DNA of 64,000 nucleotides from Clostridium sp. OF03-18AA (GCF_003478035.1 NZ_QUEP01000005.1:1-64000), one strand, 5' to 3'. Counted from the stretch's first letter, positions 45,516 through 54,473 are shown. A program made the numbers and translations. The notes: generated by a model not told the origin, from the sequence alone.

Positions 45516-46988
45516 CTACTGTTCCTCCTTTCTCACTTCTCCGGTAAACATCCAGGAATTCTGTCTTGCATACCGGATATCCGTATCCTTCACACCGAGC
45601 TCTTCCTCGATCATTTTTTCAATTCTCATCTGGCAGTAACCGCCCTGACAGCGCCCCATCATGGATCTTGTACGGTACTTGATTCCTGTCATCGTATGAA
45701 CTCCGAGCGGATTGTGGATCGCCTTGAGGATCTCCGCCTTTGTTACCTTCTCACAGCGGCAGATCACCTCACCGTAATCCGGATCTTCTGCGATCAGCTT
45801 TGCTTTTGTCTCGTCATCCTGCTCATCAAACCGGATAATTCCCTCCCGTTTCGGGTTAAATTCCGGATTTTCCTTAAATGCTTCGTATTCCTGCATCATC
45901 CGTGCTACCATACGTCCGATCGGGACTGCTGCCGTAAGTCCCGGAGATTCGATTCCTACAAGGTTCACCGCATGCGGCGCAAGCTCCGGACGGATCTCGA
46001 TCTTGAAATCCTGGATCGTTCCGTTCTCATCCACCCACTTCGGCAGAATTCCGGAGTAATTGCGGATATAATCCGACTTTTTAATATACGGCCAGATCTC
46101 AGATGCGCTCTTTGCAAGGTAATCCATGTTCTCCTGCGGCACTCCGTAGTACGTGAAATTCTCTGTCATCTCTGCATTCGGTCCGATAATTACATTTCCA
46201 TCCGTCGTATTGGTAACATGGATTCCCATATATGTATTACTCGGAACCGGATAGATCGGCATCGGAAGAAGCTCTCCGGTCCTGCGATCCAGAATGATGT
46301 AATCTCCCTTGGAGCCGATCACGCGATATCCTTTGATACCAAGCATATCAGAAATCTTTCCGCAGCCAAGTCCGGCACTGTTGATCACCCAACGGGACTC
46401 AAAGGTTCCGTGCGTTGTCGTTACCGTATAAAGATCTTCTCCTGCCTCGCTTGTTCCACGGCTGATTCCTGTCACTTCATGATCGAAGAAATATTCCGCT
46501 CCGTTCTGAGCTGCATTCTCCGCCAGTGCGATCGTATAGTTAAAGGGATCTACGATTCCGGAATTTTCCGAGAACATGGCAAACTCTCCAACTGCTGTCG
46601 GAACCAGCTCATGAAGCTCTTCTTTATTCAGCAGACGAAGCTTTGTTGCTCCGTTCTTTTCTCCCTGAACGATCGTCCGTTTTAATGTCTCCAGGTCCTC
46701 CGGTGTTTTTCCTACAAGAACCTTTCCGCAGCGTTTGAATACAAAGCCAAGCTCCCTGGACAGTTCATCCATCCCCTGATTGCCTTCCACACAAAGCTTT
46801 GCTTTCAGTGTTCCTACATCATATGCGAATCCGCCGTGGACCACTCCGGAATTTCGTCCGCTCGTCTCATAACAGACATCCAGATTCTTTTCCAGCACAC
46901 CGATCCGGAGCTGATATCTTGTAAGCTCTCTTGCGATTGCACTGCCGACAACACCGCCGCCAATGATAAGCACATCAAATCGTCCCAT
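45516..46988 (-). CDS. FAD-dependent oxidoreductase with BFD-like Fe-S domain (GlpA/LhgO-like)
   Basis: A 490-residue flavoenzyme of the DAO superfamily. FAD-binding IGGGVVGSAIAREL opens the chain and a YETSGRNSGVVHGG segment follows. The C-terminal 90 residues form a BFD-like [2Fe-2S] domain with CRC and CQGGYC cysteines. This arrangement is shared by anaerobic glycerol-3-phosphate dehydrogenase GlpA and relatives that oxidise 2-hydroxy acids. The start at 46988 (MGRFDVLIIGGG) follows AAGGAG; 33 upstream codons are excluded. First gene of the operon; promoter at 47078-47106. Whether the substrate is glycerol 3-phosphate or a hydroxy acid is open. Confidence 0.9.
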   Translation of the reverse strand: MGRFDVLIIGGGVVGSAIARELTRYQLRIGVLEKNLDVCYETSGRNSGVVHGGFAYDVGTLKAKLCVEGNQGMDELSRELGFVFKRCGKVLVGKTPEDLETLKRTIVQGEKNGATKLRLLNKEELHELVPTAVGEFAMFSENSGIVDPFNYTIALAENAAQNGAEYFFDHEVTGISRGTSEAGEDLYTVTTTHGTFESRWVINSAGLGCGKISDMLGIKGYRVIGSKGDYIILDRRTGELLPMPIYPVPSNTYMGIHVTNTTDGNVIIGPNAEMTENFTYYGVPQENMDYLAKSASEIWPYIKKSDYIRNYSGILPKWVDENGTIQDFKIEIRPELAPHAVNLVGIESPGLTAAVPIGRMVARMMQEYEAFKENPEFNPKREGIIRFDEQDDETKAKLIAEDPDYGEVICRCEKVTKAEILKAIHNPLGVHTMTGIKYRTRSMMGRCQGGYCQMRIEKMIEEELGVKDTDIRYARQNSWMFTGEVRKEEQ

Positions 46989-47077
46989 AACTTTTCTCCT
47001 TTTTGGATATTTTATCTCGTTGCTATTATTTTCTATAATGGTCAGGTCGAAATTCATCCTACCTATTTCATATTTGA

Positions 47078-47106
47078 ATCTTACCACAGATCCCAGCGTT
47101 TTACAA
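47078..47106 (-). promoter_or_regulatory. Promoter of the FAD oxidoreductase operon
   Basis: Minus-strand TTGTAA (47101-47106), 17-base spacer and TAAGAT (47078-47083). A partly palindromic ATTATAGAAAATAAT lies in the leader and could be a regulator site. Confidence 0.55.
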
Positions 47107-47204
47107 GGACTTTTCTTGATCTCCCTGATATTTTTTCATTGCTTTTTCGCAGTATCCCAAAGGGGATCGTCACGCAGGAATTTTTGATTCCTCTTTCCTT
47201 TTAT

Positions 47205-47250
47205 AAAAAAAGTCTCCGAAAATTTGTCCTACAAATTCTCGAAGACTTTT
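47205..47250 (-). terminator. Terminator after the FadR-type regulator
   Basis: AGTCTCCGA-AATTTGT pairs with ACAAATT-TCGAAGACT around a three-base loop. Seven A residues on the left give TTTTTTT on the minus strand. The inner TTTGTCCTACAAA also resembles an FCD-regulator operator. Confidence 0.8.
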
Positions 47251-47290
47251 CTTGCTCCAATCAGCCGGGCAGACGCAGAACCGTCATCGC

Positions 47291-47977
47291 TTAAAGTCCG
47301 TTCTGCTCTTCCTCATACCGGCTCGTATTATAAAGAAGATGATACTGCATCTCCATCTCTGCCTCAAAGGGCTTGTGATCCCGGATATAGCAAAAGATCT
47401 TTCGGTGCGAGATCCATGTCCGGTCATATTCTGTCTGTGCAACCTCCTTTGCAAAAACAGCCACGCCTTTTCCAATCACCGGAAGAAGGTTTTCCATCAC
47501 GATATTATGCGTACACTGGGCAATCTTCGTGTGGAATTTCGTATCCAGCTCCGAATAATCCTCCCTCTTTTTCATTGCCGCTTCCATCTCTTCGAGGATC
47601 TCTTCCAGTTCTTTGATCTCGTGCTCCTTTGCACACTGGGCCGCAAGTGCCGCGATCTGCGGCTCCAGCATGATCCTCACCTGAAGCAGATCCTTTGTAA
47701 GCTTAACATGATCATTCACCATTGAAAATCCAAGAGGATCATCCGGGATCCCCTGTTTTTCAGACACAAAGGTTCCTGCTCCCTGACGGATCTCTAAGAC
47801 ATTTCTGGATGCAAGGATCTTTAAGGCCTCACGGACCGTATTTCTTCCTGCTCCCGTACTCTCACAGAGTTCCTTTTCCGTCGGAAGCTTGTCTCCTGCC
47901 TTGTATGGTGTCTCCTGGATCAGATTCATGATTCCGTCCGCAACCTGCTCCGCAAGTGTTTTCGTCTGTGTCCCCAT
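47291..47977 (-). CDS. FadR/GntR-family transcriptional regulator (FCD domain)
   Basis: A 228-residue regulator. The N-terminal winged helix has the GntR signature KLPTEKELCESTGAGRNTVREAL, given by its start at about residue 32. The C-terminal FCD all-helical domain (about 90-225) carries metal-ligand positions in LDTKFHTKIAQ and the later SHRKIF histidine. FCD domains bind small carboxylates or sugar acids. The ATG at 47977 follows GGAGGCGGG. It lies next to the FAD operon, which it probably controls. It may be co-transcribed with the acetyltransferase gene 50 bp upstream. Confidence 0.9.
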   Translation of the reverse strand: MGTQTKTLAEQVADGIMNLIQETPYKAGDKLPTEKELCESTGAGRNTVREALKILASRNVLEIRQGAGTFVSEKQGIPDDPLGFSMVNDHVKLTKDLLQVRIMLEPQIAALAAQCAKEHEIKELEEILEEMEAAMKKREDYSELDTKFHTKIAQCTHNIVMENLLPVIGKGVAVFAKEVAQTEYDRTWISHRKIFCYIRDHKPFEAEMEMQYHLLYNTSRYEEEQNGL

Positions 47978-48026
47978 CAATTCCCGCCTCCTGTTTCTTC
48001 CCTGGCATATCCGGACAATGATCTGA

Positions 48027-48680
48027 TCACAGCTCTTTCAGTGTGATCGTATCAAGCTGTTTCTGTAATTCGTTAATAAACATGGATGTATGATATCCGT
48101 CTGCCGCTGCATGAGCTATATTCACACAGAACGGCATCGTCAACCGTCCATCCCGCTCCGTAAATTTTCCGCAGGTAATAATCGGGAACAGCATCGGTGT
48201 TCCGCTCTCCGTATACGCAGAATATCCGGTAAAATCAAGCCATGGCACCATGGAAATACAATAAAAGTTCTGCGGCTGTCCGGGCTTTGCTTTTACCGCC
48301 TTTACATGCCGGTATGTCTCCATGTCACTGCACATATTTTTATAAAACGCCGAAAAATCTTCCGTATAGGCGGTCCACACATCGGAAAAGGTGTGGTCAT
48401 CCTCATGAAAGATCGTATAGTTCGGATGAAGGACATCATAATATCCCGGATTCCCGTCTTTGTCCCGCCCCATTCGAAATTCCTTCGTTGCCGCGATCTG
48501 CCTCGACACGCAGTACACAAACACCGGATAAAATCTCAATCCTTTTTCCTTTACCTGGCGGTGCAGCTTGGTGATATCAAGAGACACCGTCACACTGTAC
48601 CCGCATTTTAACAGGTTTGTATAATACTCGTAATGGGATCTTCTCTCCCAGCTATCCAGATCAACCGGAGTAAATATCAT
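48027..48680 (-). CDS. CatA-like chloramphenicol acetyltransferase
   Basis: A 217-residue member of the trimeric CAT (type A) family, which acetylates the 3-hydroxyl of chloramphenicol with acetyl-CoA. The catalytic motif HxxxDG is intact, with His190 in HAAADGYH. The substrate-pocket region and the GPxxYYD-like N-terminal block (SWERRSHYEYYTNLLKCGYSV) match the family. AAGGAG precedes the ATG. It is a chromosomal copy with no mobile-element genes beside it; many such CatA-like genes are housekeeping acetyltransferases with weak or no drug activity. Confidence 0.9.
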   Translation of the reverse strand: MIFTPVDLDSWERRSHYEYYTNLLKCGYSVTVSLDITKLHRQVKEKGLRFYPVFVYCVSRQIAATKEFRMGRDKDGNPGYYDVLHPNYTIFHEDDHTFSDVWTAYTEDFSAFYKNMCSDMETYRHVKAVKAKPGQPQNFYCISMVPWLDFTGYSAYTESGTPMLFPIITCGKFTERDGRLTMPFCVNIAHAAADGYHTSMFINELQKQLDTITLKEL

Positions 48681-48777
48681 GGTCCTGACTCCTTCTTACG
48701 GATATCATGATTTCACATTCATGCAGCCTCATATGCACGTTCTTTCACAATGATATCCGGTCTCTACTTAAAAATAT

Positions 48778-48804
48778 GGCAACTATTCAGTGCCTTCATA
48801 TTTA
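48778..48804. repeat. Dispersed repeat family B, fragment
   Basis: GGCAACTATTCAGTGCCTTCA followed by TATTTAC resembles one end of the family B elements. Only one arm is present. The 48681-49004 gap otherwise holds a family E copy and a terminator. Confidence 0.4.
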
Positions 48805-48912
48805 CAAAATATGAATCTTAATTTCTGCATCTACGATAACATATCCACCACAATAAGGCAATGAACAGAAACATTTATTTTGCTTTACAGGGAATTTTTC
48901 GGGATTTCCTAT

Positions 48913-48956
48913 TGCTCACCACCTAAAAGAAGTGGGAGTCTTCTAGACTGAGATAA
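48913..48956. repeat. Dispersed repeat family E, copy 2
   Basis: TGCTCACCACCTAAAAGAAG, then TGGGAGTCTTCTAGACTGAG and ATAAA. It matches the right two thirds of the copy at 4511-4580, including the hairpin, and abuts the following terminator. Confidence 0.6.
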
Positions 48957-48998
48957 AAAAGGATCCGCAGACAGATTTTATCCGTCTGCAGATCCTTC
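48955..48998 (-). terminator. Terminator of the sugar ABC operon
   Basis: AAGGATC-GCAGAC pairs with GTCTGC-GATCCTT; the minus strand continues into six T residues. It is just after the permease stop at 49005. Confidence 0.85.
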
Positions 48999-49004
48999 AT
49001 TATC

Positions 49005-49940
49005 CTATTTTGCAGTTTTTTTCGTCGCTGCAACTAACAGCAATACAATGAAAATACCCTGAATCAATCTCTGTCCGCCGACGCTGATGCTTGCGGCATT
49101 CAGGAAGGTAGACATCAATGTCATCATAAACGCACCAATGCATACGGCAATAATATTGGATTTACCACCTGCTGCATTTGTACCTCCCACAAAGCAGGCT
49201 GCGATCGACGGCAGAAAATATGTAGTACCAAGATCCTGATTTGCACCTCCGCAATATGCAGCATTCAACGCACCTGCAAGTCCGCAGAGAGCACCATTGA
49301 TCACAAAGGCAATAATTACCGTCTTATTCACATTGATTCCTGCAAGTCTTGCTGCCTCACGTTTCTGACCAACTGCATGAAGGTTCATACCATATTTTGT
49401 CCTGTACAGTACAAAGAAAAGAATGACCGCAATCAGGATCGCTATAGCCGTCATGGTATTGATCCCACAGATGTTTGCATTCGTAAACTTCACAAACGTA
49501 CTGTTCGGAGAATTTGCAAACTTGTTGGATACAAGCAGGATCACCGTATAATACAGATATCCTGTAGCCATCGTCGTAATCATTGCGTGAATATTCAAAT
49601 AAACATTGACGCTTGCGTTGATCAAGCCGCAGATCATGCCGACCACAATTGCTGCCACCAGACCAAGAAGAATATTGTGCTGCATCAGTTCACAGGAAAC
49701 ATACGCTGCCAATGTCAAAATATATTTCTGGGAAATATCGATCGCGCCTTTTCCACTCGTTACAACGATCATCTGCGCAACACCGAGAAGCATGGCAAAT
49801 ACACACAATTTTAAACCAGAAGTAATAACACGGGCATTCACGCTGCCGGATACGATGCAGATTAGGATATACAGGATAATACAACCGGCAACCGGCCAGA
49901 TCACCGGACTTTCTAATGCTTTTTTCATCTTATTATTCAC
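49005..49940 (-). CDS. Sugar ABC transporter permease (RbsC/YjfF-like)
   Basis: A 311-residue permease of the ribose/galactofuranose importer type with about eight to ten helices. Family-typical segments are GKGAIDISQKYILTLAAYVS near residue 60 and a LNAAYCGGANQDLGTTYFLPSIAACFVGG block about residue 215-245. It overlaps the fusion gene by a few bases. The start is best placed at the GTG at 49940, because the upstream GGGGAG is too close to the GTG at 49949 and too far from the ATG at 49928. It supplies the second half of a heteromeric membrane channel. Confidence 0.9.
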   Translation of the reverse strand: MNNKMKKALESPVIWPVAGCIILYILICIVSGSVNARVITSGLKLCVFAMLLGVAQMIVVTSGKGAIDISQKYILTLAAYVSCELMQHNILLGLVAAIVVGMICGLINASVNVYLNIHAMITTMATGYLYYTVILLVSNKFANSPNSTFVKFTNANICGINTMTAIAILIAVILFFVLYRTKYGMNLHAVGQKREAARLAGINVNKTVIIAFVINGALCGLAGALNAAYCGGANQDLGTTYFLPSIAACFVGGTNAAGGKSNIIAVCIGAFMMTLMSTFLNAASISVGGQRLIQGIFIVLLLVAATKKTAK

Positions 49941-52371
49941 GATGATCACGCTCCCCTCTATGAATCAGGAACTTTAAGGCAAGAACTCCTATCAGGATAA
50001 GTCCGATGATAGCAGTCTGATAATTCGAATTCATCTTCATGGCAGTTAAAAGCGAATTGATCAGATTCATAACGATCGCTGCCATAACGACTCCCACCGG
50101 AACCGGAAGTCCTCCGGCCATATCGCAGCCGCCAAGAATAACTGTTGCGATCGACATCATGTTATAGTTTACAGAGCTGTTTGCATCCGCACCGTTACAT
50201 GTATTTGTATATGCCATACCGGCAAGAACTACAAAGAAACCTGCAATTCCATACGCAACCACTTTTGCAAGAAGGTAGCTCCATCCGGAACGTTCCAATG
50301 CCTGGACATTGTTTCCTGCGCCCCTAAGAACAATACCATATCTGCATCGGTAAAGAAGATACCAGCATGCCAATCCGGTGACCACGGCAATGATAATTGG
50401 AAGTGGAATGACCGGTGTCTTAATTCTGAGAAAATCAGAAAGCCATTGCGGACATTTTCCTCCGGGTGTCGGGCAGATGATAAGGGCAAGTCCATACCAT
50501 ACAAATTGTGCTCCCATCGTAACAACGATTGCAGGGATCTGACGGATCTTGATCAAAGCTGCAAGAGCCATGTAAAGTCCTACAAATATTACAAGCCCAA
50601 GGAATCCAACCAGAGGGTTTCCGGTCAGCCAGATACCAACGATCACATTTACAAGTCCGATCGAATATCCATTTCCCATATCTACATCACCGCACATGAC
50701 AATGAACATCTGACCAAGAGCTGCAAAGATCAGCGGCAATGCAGAACTGATCTTCATTCTCATACCGGCATAGGTCATTAATTTCGGATTGATGCAGACA
50801 TTCGCCGCAAAAATAAGAATCAATGTGATAAGTGGAAGCATCCACGGTGCAGACAAATACTGTGCAAACGCACTTTTCTTTTTTTCCTTTACCTCTTTCT
50901 TTTCTGTCTCAATAAAAGCTGCCTTTACGATATTCGGCACATCGATCTCATCACCGATCAATTCTTTTGTAACATATCCGTCACGCATTACATATACACG
51001 GTCACAGATCTCCATCTCCAGATCTTCCGTCGAATACAGGATGATGGATTTTCCCATTTCTCTTGTATCATCCAGCAATTTATAAATATCCTGCTTCGTT
51101 CCTATATCAACACCTGCCGTCGGATCGTTTAAGATAATGATGTCTGCCTCAGATGCAATACCACGCGCGATCAAAGCCTTCTGCTGATTGCCGCCGGAAA
51201 GTGACATGATGTTGCTCTCGATTCCTTCCGCACGGAACTTCAATTTGTCATACCACTCCTGAGCCGAAGCGTTTGCTTTTCCTGAATCGATCAGCAGTTT
51301 TCCTTTCACACGGTCAAGGTTGGCCACCAGAATGTTATTCTTAATATTCCAGAACTGAAATACTCCTTCTGTCGCACGATCTCCGGAAACATAGGCAATC
51401 GAACCGTTTAATTCGATTCCCTCTTTCTGTTTCTTTCTCGCTCCGTAGATCTGCTGTAAAAGTTCCTGTTGCCCGGAACCGGCAAGACCGGAAATGCCAA
51501 TGATCTCTCCACGTTTCAAATTAAGGCTGACACCATTCAAGCCCTTCGCCTTCAGATCCGTGATCGTTAACATGTCCTCGTTTTCAGAGAAATCACGAGC
51601 CACCCGTTCCTTCTTCTCTGATGCTCCGCCCATGTGCATGATCAATTCTTCCTGCGTGATTTCATCTGAATAGAATTCTCCGCGATTCTGACCATTTGTG
51701 AGCATCACGATACGGTCCGATACTTTACGGATCTCATCCAGCTTATGGGAAATATAGATCACTGCAACGCCTTTTTCACTGAGTTCTGCCACGATCTTAT
51801 GCAGCTGTTCCGCTTTATCGGAGGATAATGCACTTGTCGGTTCATCCAGGATCAGAATCTTTAAGTGATCTGCCATCAGGGTTTTGCAAATCTCAACGAC
51901 CTGACGATCCGTAAGGCTCAATGTCTCGATCGGTTTTGTAACATCAATATTGCTTCCCGGAAAATATTTTTCAAGGAGCTTTTCCACCTCTGTCTTTGTC
52001 TTATTTCTCCAGTTTTTGCTTGGTGCAATACTGTGGCTGACATTCAGCATCGCAAAATTTTCGAAAATACTAAGGTTGGTACAAAGTGACAGATCCTGGT
52101 ATGCACAGCTAACACCAATCTGTTTTGCAATTTTTGCATTGTAGTTTTCTTCCGGAACTCCATTATAAATAATTTGACCTGCAGTTTTTGGAAGCACGCC
52201 TGTCAGAATTTTCATCATTGTGGATTTTCCGGCTCCGTTAGGTCCTACAAGTCCAATAACCTCGCCTTCATAGATATCCAGATCAACCTTCTGAAGTGCC
52301 TTGGTGATTCCAAAAAAACGGTCAATGCCTTTCAAGCTTAAGTATGGCTTTTGTCCCTCTTTATGCTTCAA
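49933..52371 (-). CDS. Sugar ABC transporter ATPase-permease fusion (RbsA-RbsC type)
   Basis: An 812-residue chain that joins a duplicated RbsA-like ATPase to an RbsC-like permease. First nucleotide-binding domain (about 10-245): Walker A GPNGAGKST, a signature-like SLTDRQVVEI and LILDEPTSAL. Second domain (about 255-490): SGLAGSGQQELL in place of an intact Walker A, signature LSGGNQQKALIARG, ILNDPTAGVD. A charged linker with KKEVKEKKKSAF leads to the permease (about 520-805). The start TTG at 52371 is favoured because AAAGGAAG has proper spacing to it. Separate rbsA and rbsC genes are the rule; this fusion is unusual. Confidence 0.92.
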   Translation of the reverse strand: MKHKEGQKPYLSLKGIDRFFGITKALQKVDLDIYEGEVIGLVGPNGAGKSTMMKILTGVLPKTAGQIIYNGVPEENYNAKIAKQIGVSCAYQDLSLCTNLSIFENFAMLNVSHSIAPSKNWRNKTKTEVEKLLEKYFPGSNIDVTKPIETLSLTDRQVVEICKTLMADHLKILILDEPTSALSSDKAEQLHKIVAELSEKGVAVIYISHKLDEIRKVSDRIVMLTNGQNRGEFYSDEITQEELIMHMGGASEKKERVARDFSENEDMLTITDLKAKGLNGVSLNLKRGEIIGISGLAGSGQQELLQQIYGARKKQKEGIELNGSIAYVSGDRATEGVFQFWNIKNNILVANLDRVKGKLLIDSGKANASAQEWYDKLKFRAEGIESNIMSLSGGNQQKALIARGIASEADIIILNDPTAGVDIGTKQDIYKLLDDTREMGKSIILYSTEDLEMEICDRVYVMRDGYVTKELIGDEIDVPNIVKAAFIETEKKEVKEKKKSAFAQYLSAPWMLPLITLILIFAANVCINPKLMTYAGMRMKISSALPLIFAALGQMFIVMCGDVDMGNGYSIGLVNVIVGIWLTGNPLVGFLGLVIFVGLYMALAALIKIRQIPAIVVTMGAQFVWYGLALIICPTPGGKCPQWLSDFLRIKTPVIPLPIIIAVVTGLACWYLLYRCRYGIVLRGAGNNVQALERSGWSYLLAKVVAYGIAGFFVVLAGMAYTNTCNGADANSSVNYNMMSIATVILGGCDMAGGLPVPVGVVMAAIVMNLINSLLTAMKMNSNYQTAIIGLILIGVLALKFLIHRGERDHRE

Positions 52372-52395
52372 GCGAATCACTTCCTTTCTATATTT

Positions 52396-53094
52396 TTACT
52401 TGTCGATCAATGCGATCAAACGCAAAGTCGAACCTGATCCCTTTTTAAGCCGACACGGAAGACCAATCACACCAAAAAAGGGCGGAAGTATGTCGAGCTT
52501 GTCCACATTTTCAATAATATAAATCCCGTTTCCCAGAAGAACCTTATGCGCCGGATTTGTAGTTCCGATCGCATCCAGTGCGGATGCATCTGTTGCTGCT
52601 GCACTTACTTTTTTCGAAAGCAGATATTCCGCTGTCTCCTTTGAAATTCCGGGCCAGTCCTCCATAAATGCTTTTCCCTCTTCCCCGGCTTTCCACTTTT
52701 TGTCCCATCCAAAGCGGAAACATACGATATCTCCTTCTTTAAGCTCTCCGTGTTCGTTCTCGAACCTTTTTACATCTTCTACTGTCGTTACACCTCTTGC
52801 AAGTGTATGAGTCACATCGATATTCACGCCTCTTCCGATCAGGCGTTTCAGCGGGATTTCGTCCACATTTTCCGAATCCTTAAAGAAATGAGAAAGCGCA
52901 TCAATATGTGTACCGGAATGCTCACAAAGCGTAACGCCTCTCCAATAAGAACCATCTTCAACATAATTCATACCGGTGTGAAATTTTACTCCCGGTTGTG
53001 TTGGCCAATGTGGAATCTCTTCTTCCAACGGGTGTGTCATATCGATCACTTCACAAGTACCAACTAAATCCAGCAATTTTTCAAGTGTCTTCAT
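52396..53094 (-). CDS. Cyclase/kynurenine-formamidase-like metal hydrolase
   Basis: A 232-residue protein of the cyclase (KynB-like) superfamily. The metal-binding signature HxGTHxDxxxH is complete: His59, His63, Asp65, His69 in EHSGTHIDALSHF. No signal peptide. Family members hydrolyse formamides, lactones or imides. Its place between the binding protein and the transporter fusion suggests action on the imported compound, for example opening a lactone, but this is inference. GAGGAAG precedes the ATG. It lies 24 bp upstream of the fusion gene. Confidence 0.87.
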   Translation of the reverse strand: MKTLEKLLDLVGTCEVIDMTHPLEEEIPHWPTQPGVKFHTGMNYVEDGSYWRGVTLCEHSGTHIDALSHFFKDSENVDEIPLKRLIGRGVNIDVTHTLARGVTTVEDVKRFENEHGELKEGDIVCFRFGWDKKWKAGEEGKAFMEDWPGISKETAEYLLSKKVSAAATDASALDAIGTTNPAHKVLLGNGIYIIENVDKLDILPPFFGVIGLPCRLKKGSGSTLRLIALIDK

Positions 53095-53130
53095 ATTTCT
53101 TCCTCATTTCCACAAAAGAATCCTGATAGA

Positions 53131-53168
53131 AAAAGGGGGAAACAGCAGAAACTTGCTGTATCCCCCTC
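53131..53168 (-). terminator. Hairpin between binding-protein gene and cyclase gene (attenuator-like)
   Basis: GGGGGA-ACAGCA pairs with TGCTGT-TCCCCC, with one A-A mismatch and a six-base loop, followed by TTTTTCT on the minus strand. In the middle of the operon it should reduce read-through. This would raise the ratio of binding protein to membrane subunits, as is common in ABC importers. Confidence 0.7.
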
Positions 53169-53220
53169 CTGCATCATGTTCGATCTGATATTCTCGTTCG
53201 TAAAGCTTTTCAGCTAATCA

Positions 53221-54342
53221 CTACTGAGTCTCGATCTGAGCTCTGATATCATCCCATGACATTTCTGTAAAGGCAACATCATCATCGCCTAAACCTGTAT
53301 ACTGAGAAAGTGTATCTGCATCAACCATGCCAAACGGAATACTCATATTGTTAACTACCTTCTCACCATTGCAGATATCAACTGCTACGTAAAGAGACAT
53401 TGCACCGATCCACGGGTTACTTGCTGCGGATAATGTCTTGTAACCTTCCGGAGCTTCATTTGCCCACCAGTTAAGGAAGCTTCCTCTGTTATCACCTGCG
53501 ATAACCGGAAGAGTATCTGCGGAATATCCAGCGGAAAGGAATGCCTGTACTGCAGCGTAAGCATCTCCGCCCTGTGTTACAAGACCCTTCACATCAGAGA
53601 GTGTCGGAAGAACACTGTTTAACTCTGTCTGTGCTTTCGATGCTGTCCAGTCTGTATAGATCTCGGAAACGATCTTTACATCCGGATATTTTTCAAGAGC
53701 TGCTAAAACACCCTGATGGAACTGATCATCTGTCGTTGTACCTGCTGTACCACGAAGCTCGATCAGGTTGCCGGAGCCACCCATCTGCTCACATACATAC
53801 TCGGTAAGAGCCTTTGTCATCTCTTCATTCTCAAAGTACATCTGGTATAACAGATCAGCTTCACAATCAACCGGACCATCATTGACAGTGATAACCGGAA
53901 TGCCGGCATCACACGCTTCCATGATCGCATTGTTTAAAGAGCTTGTGGAAGCCGGATCAACAATGATAATGTCATATCCCTGAGTGATAAAATCCTCGAT
54001 CTGGGCGATCTGGGTCGCTGTATCCTGATTTGCCTCAGCAACTGTATACTCACTGATATATCCATCTGCCTTCAGCTTATCTGCAACGATCTGCATCTGT
54101 TTTTCTTCTGTCTGACGGTAACTGTTTCCGTTGTAGCTGTTTGTAAAGCCAACCTTGATTCCTTTTGCTTCTCCGTCTTTTGCTGCAACTGCGGTTGTTT
54201 CTGCCGCCTTTGTTTCTGCTGCGGCTGCGGTTGTCTCTGCTGCTGCGGTGGTTGCGGATCCACCGGAAGAACTGCTACATGCAACGAGATTTGTTGCTAC
54301 AGCGCCGACCGCTACGAGTGCTACTACTTTTTTCAGTTTCAT
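53221..54342 (-). CDS. Sugar ABC transporter substrate-binding lipoprotein (RbsB-like)
   Basis: A 373-residue exported binding protein. A lipoprotein signal ends at the lipobox LVAC with Cys22. An Ala/Thr/Glu low-complexity linker (about 30-58) tethers the type I periplasmic-binding fold. Ribose-family features are VGFTNSYNGNSYRQTEEKQM, given as its first part near residue 66, the strand IIVDPASTSSLN and a later TTTDDQFHQGV. GGAGGAA precedes the ATG. First gene of the ABC operon, with a near-perfect promoter and an operator at the start of transcription. The substrate is inferred to be a sugar or sugar acid. Confidence 0.93.
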   Translation of the reverse strand: MKLKKVVALVAVGAVATNLVACSSSSGGSATTAAAETTAAAAETKAAETTAVAAKDGEAKGIKVGFTNSYNGNSYRQTEEKQMQIVADKLKADGYISEYTVAEANQDTATQIAQIEDFITQGYDIIIVDPASTSSLNNAIMEACDAGIPVITVNDGPVDCEADLLYQMYFENEEMTKALTEYVCEQMGGSGNLIELRGTAGTTTDDQFHQGVLAALEKYPDVKIVSEIYTDWTASKAQTELNSVLPTLSDVKGLVTQGGDAYAAVQAFLSAGYSADTLPVIAGDNRGSFLNWWANEAPEGYKTLSAASNPWIGAMSLYVAVDICNGEKVVNNMSIPFGMVDADTLSQYTGLGDDDVAFTEMSWDDIRAQIETQ

Positions 54343-54460
54343 AATTTTTCCTCCATTTAAAAATTTATTGTTGTTTTCCTCAAGGAAAACTTTTTCCCCT
54401 GCACATTACATCCAAATCCCCATTTGTACATAATTACCTTTTTTCGTCTTGTATATCCTC

Positions 54461-54470
54461 TTGTATACAA
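54461..54470. promoter_or_regulatory. Operator-like palindrome at ABC operon start
   Basis: TTGTATACAA is a perfect 10-bp palindrome immediately downstream of the -10 box, hence around the start of transcription of the binding-protein gene. The pattern TTGTATACAA is of the type bound by GntR/FCD repressors. A related CTTGTATATCC lies 12 bases downstream. Confidence 0.65.
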
Positions 54471-54473
54471 CAG

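Noticed and set aside
48027..48956. Mobile resistance cassette around the acetyltransferase gene
   Set aside because: No transposase, integrase or inverted ends flank it; only short repeat fragments B and E lie upstream.
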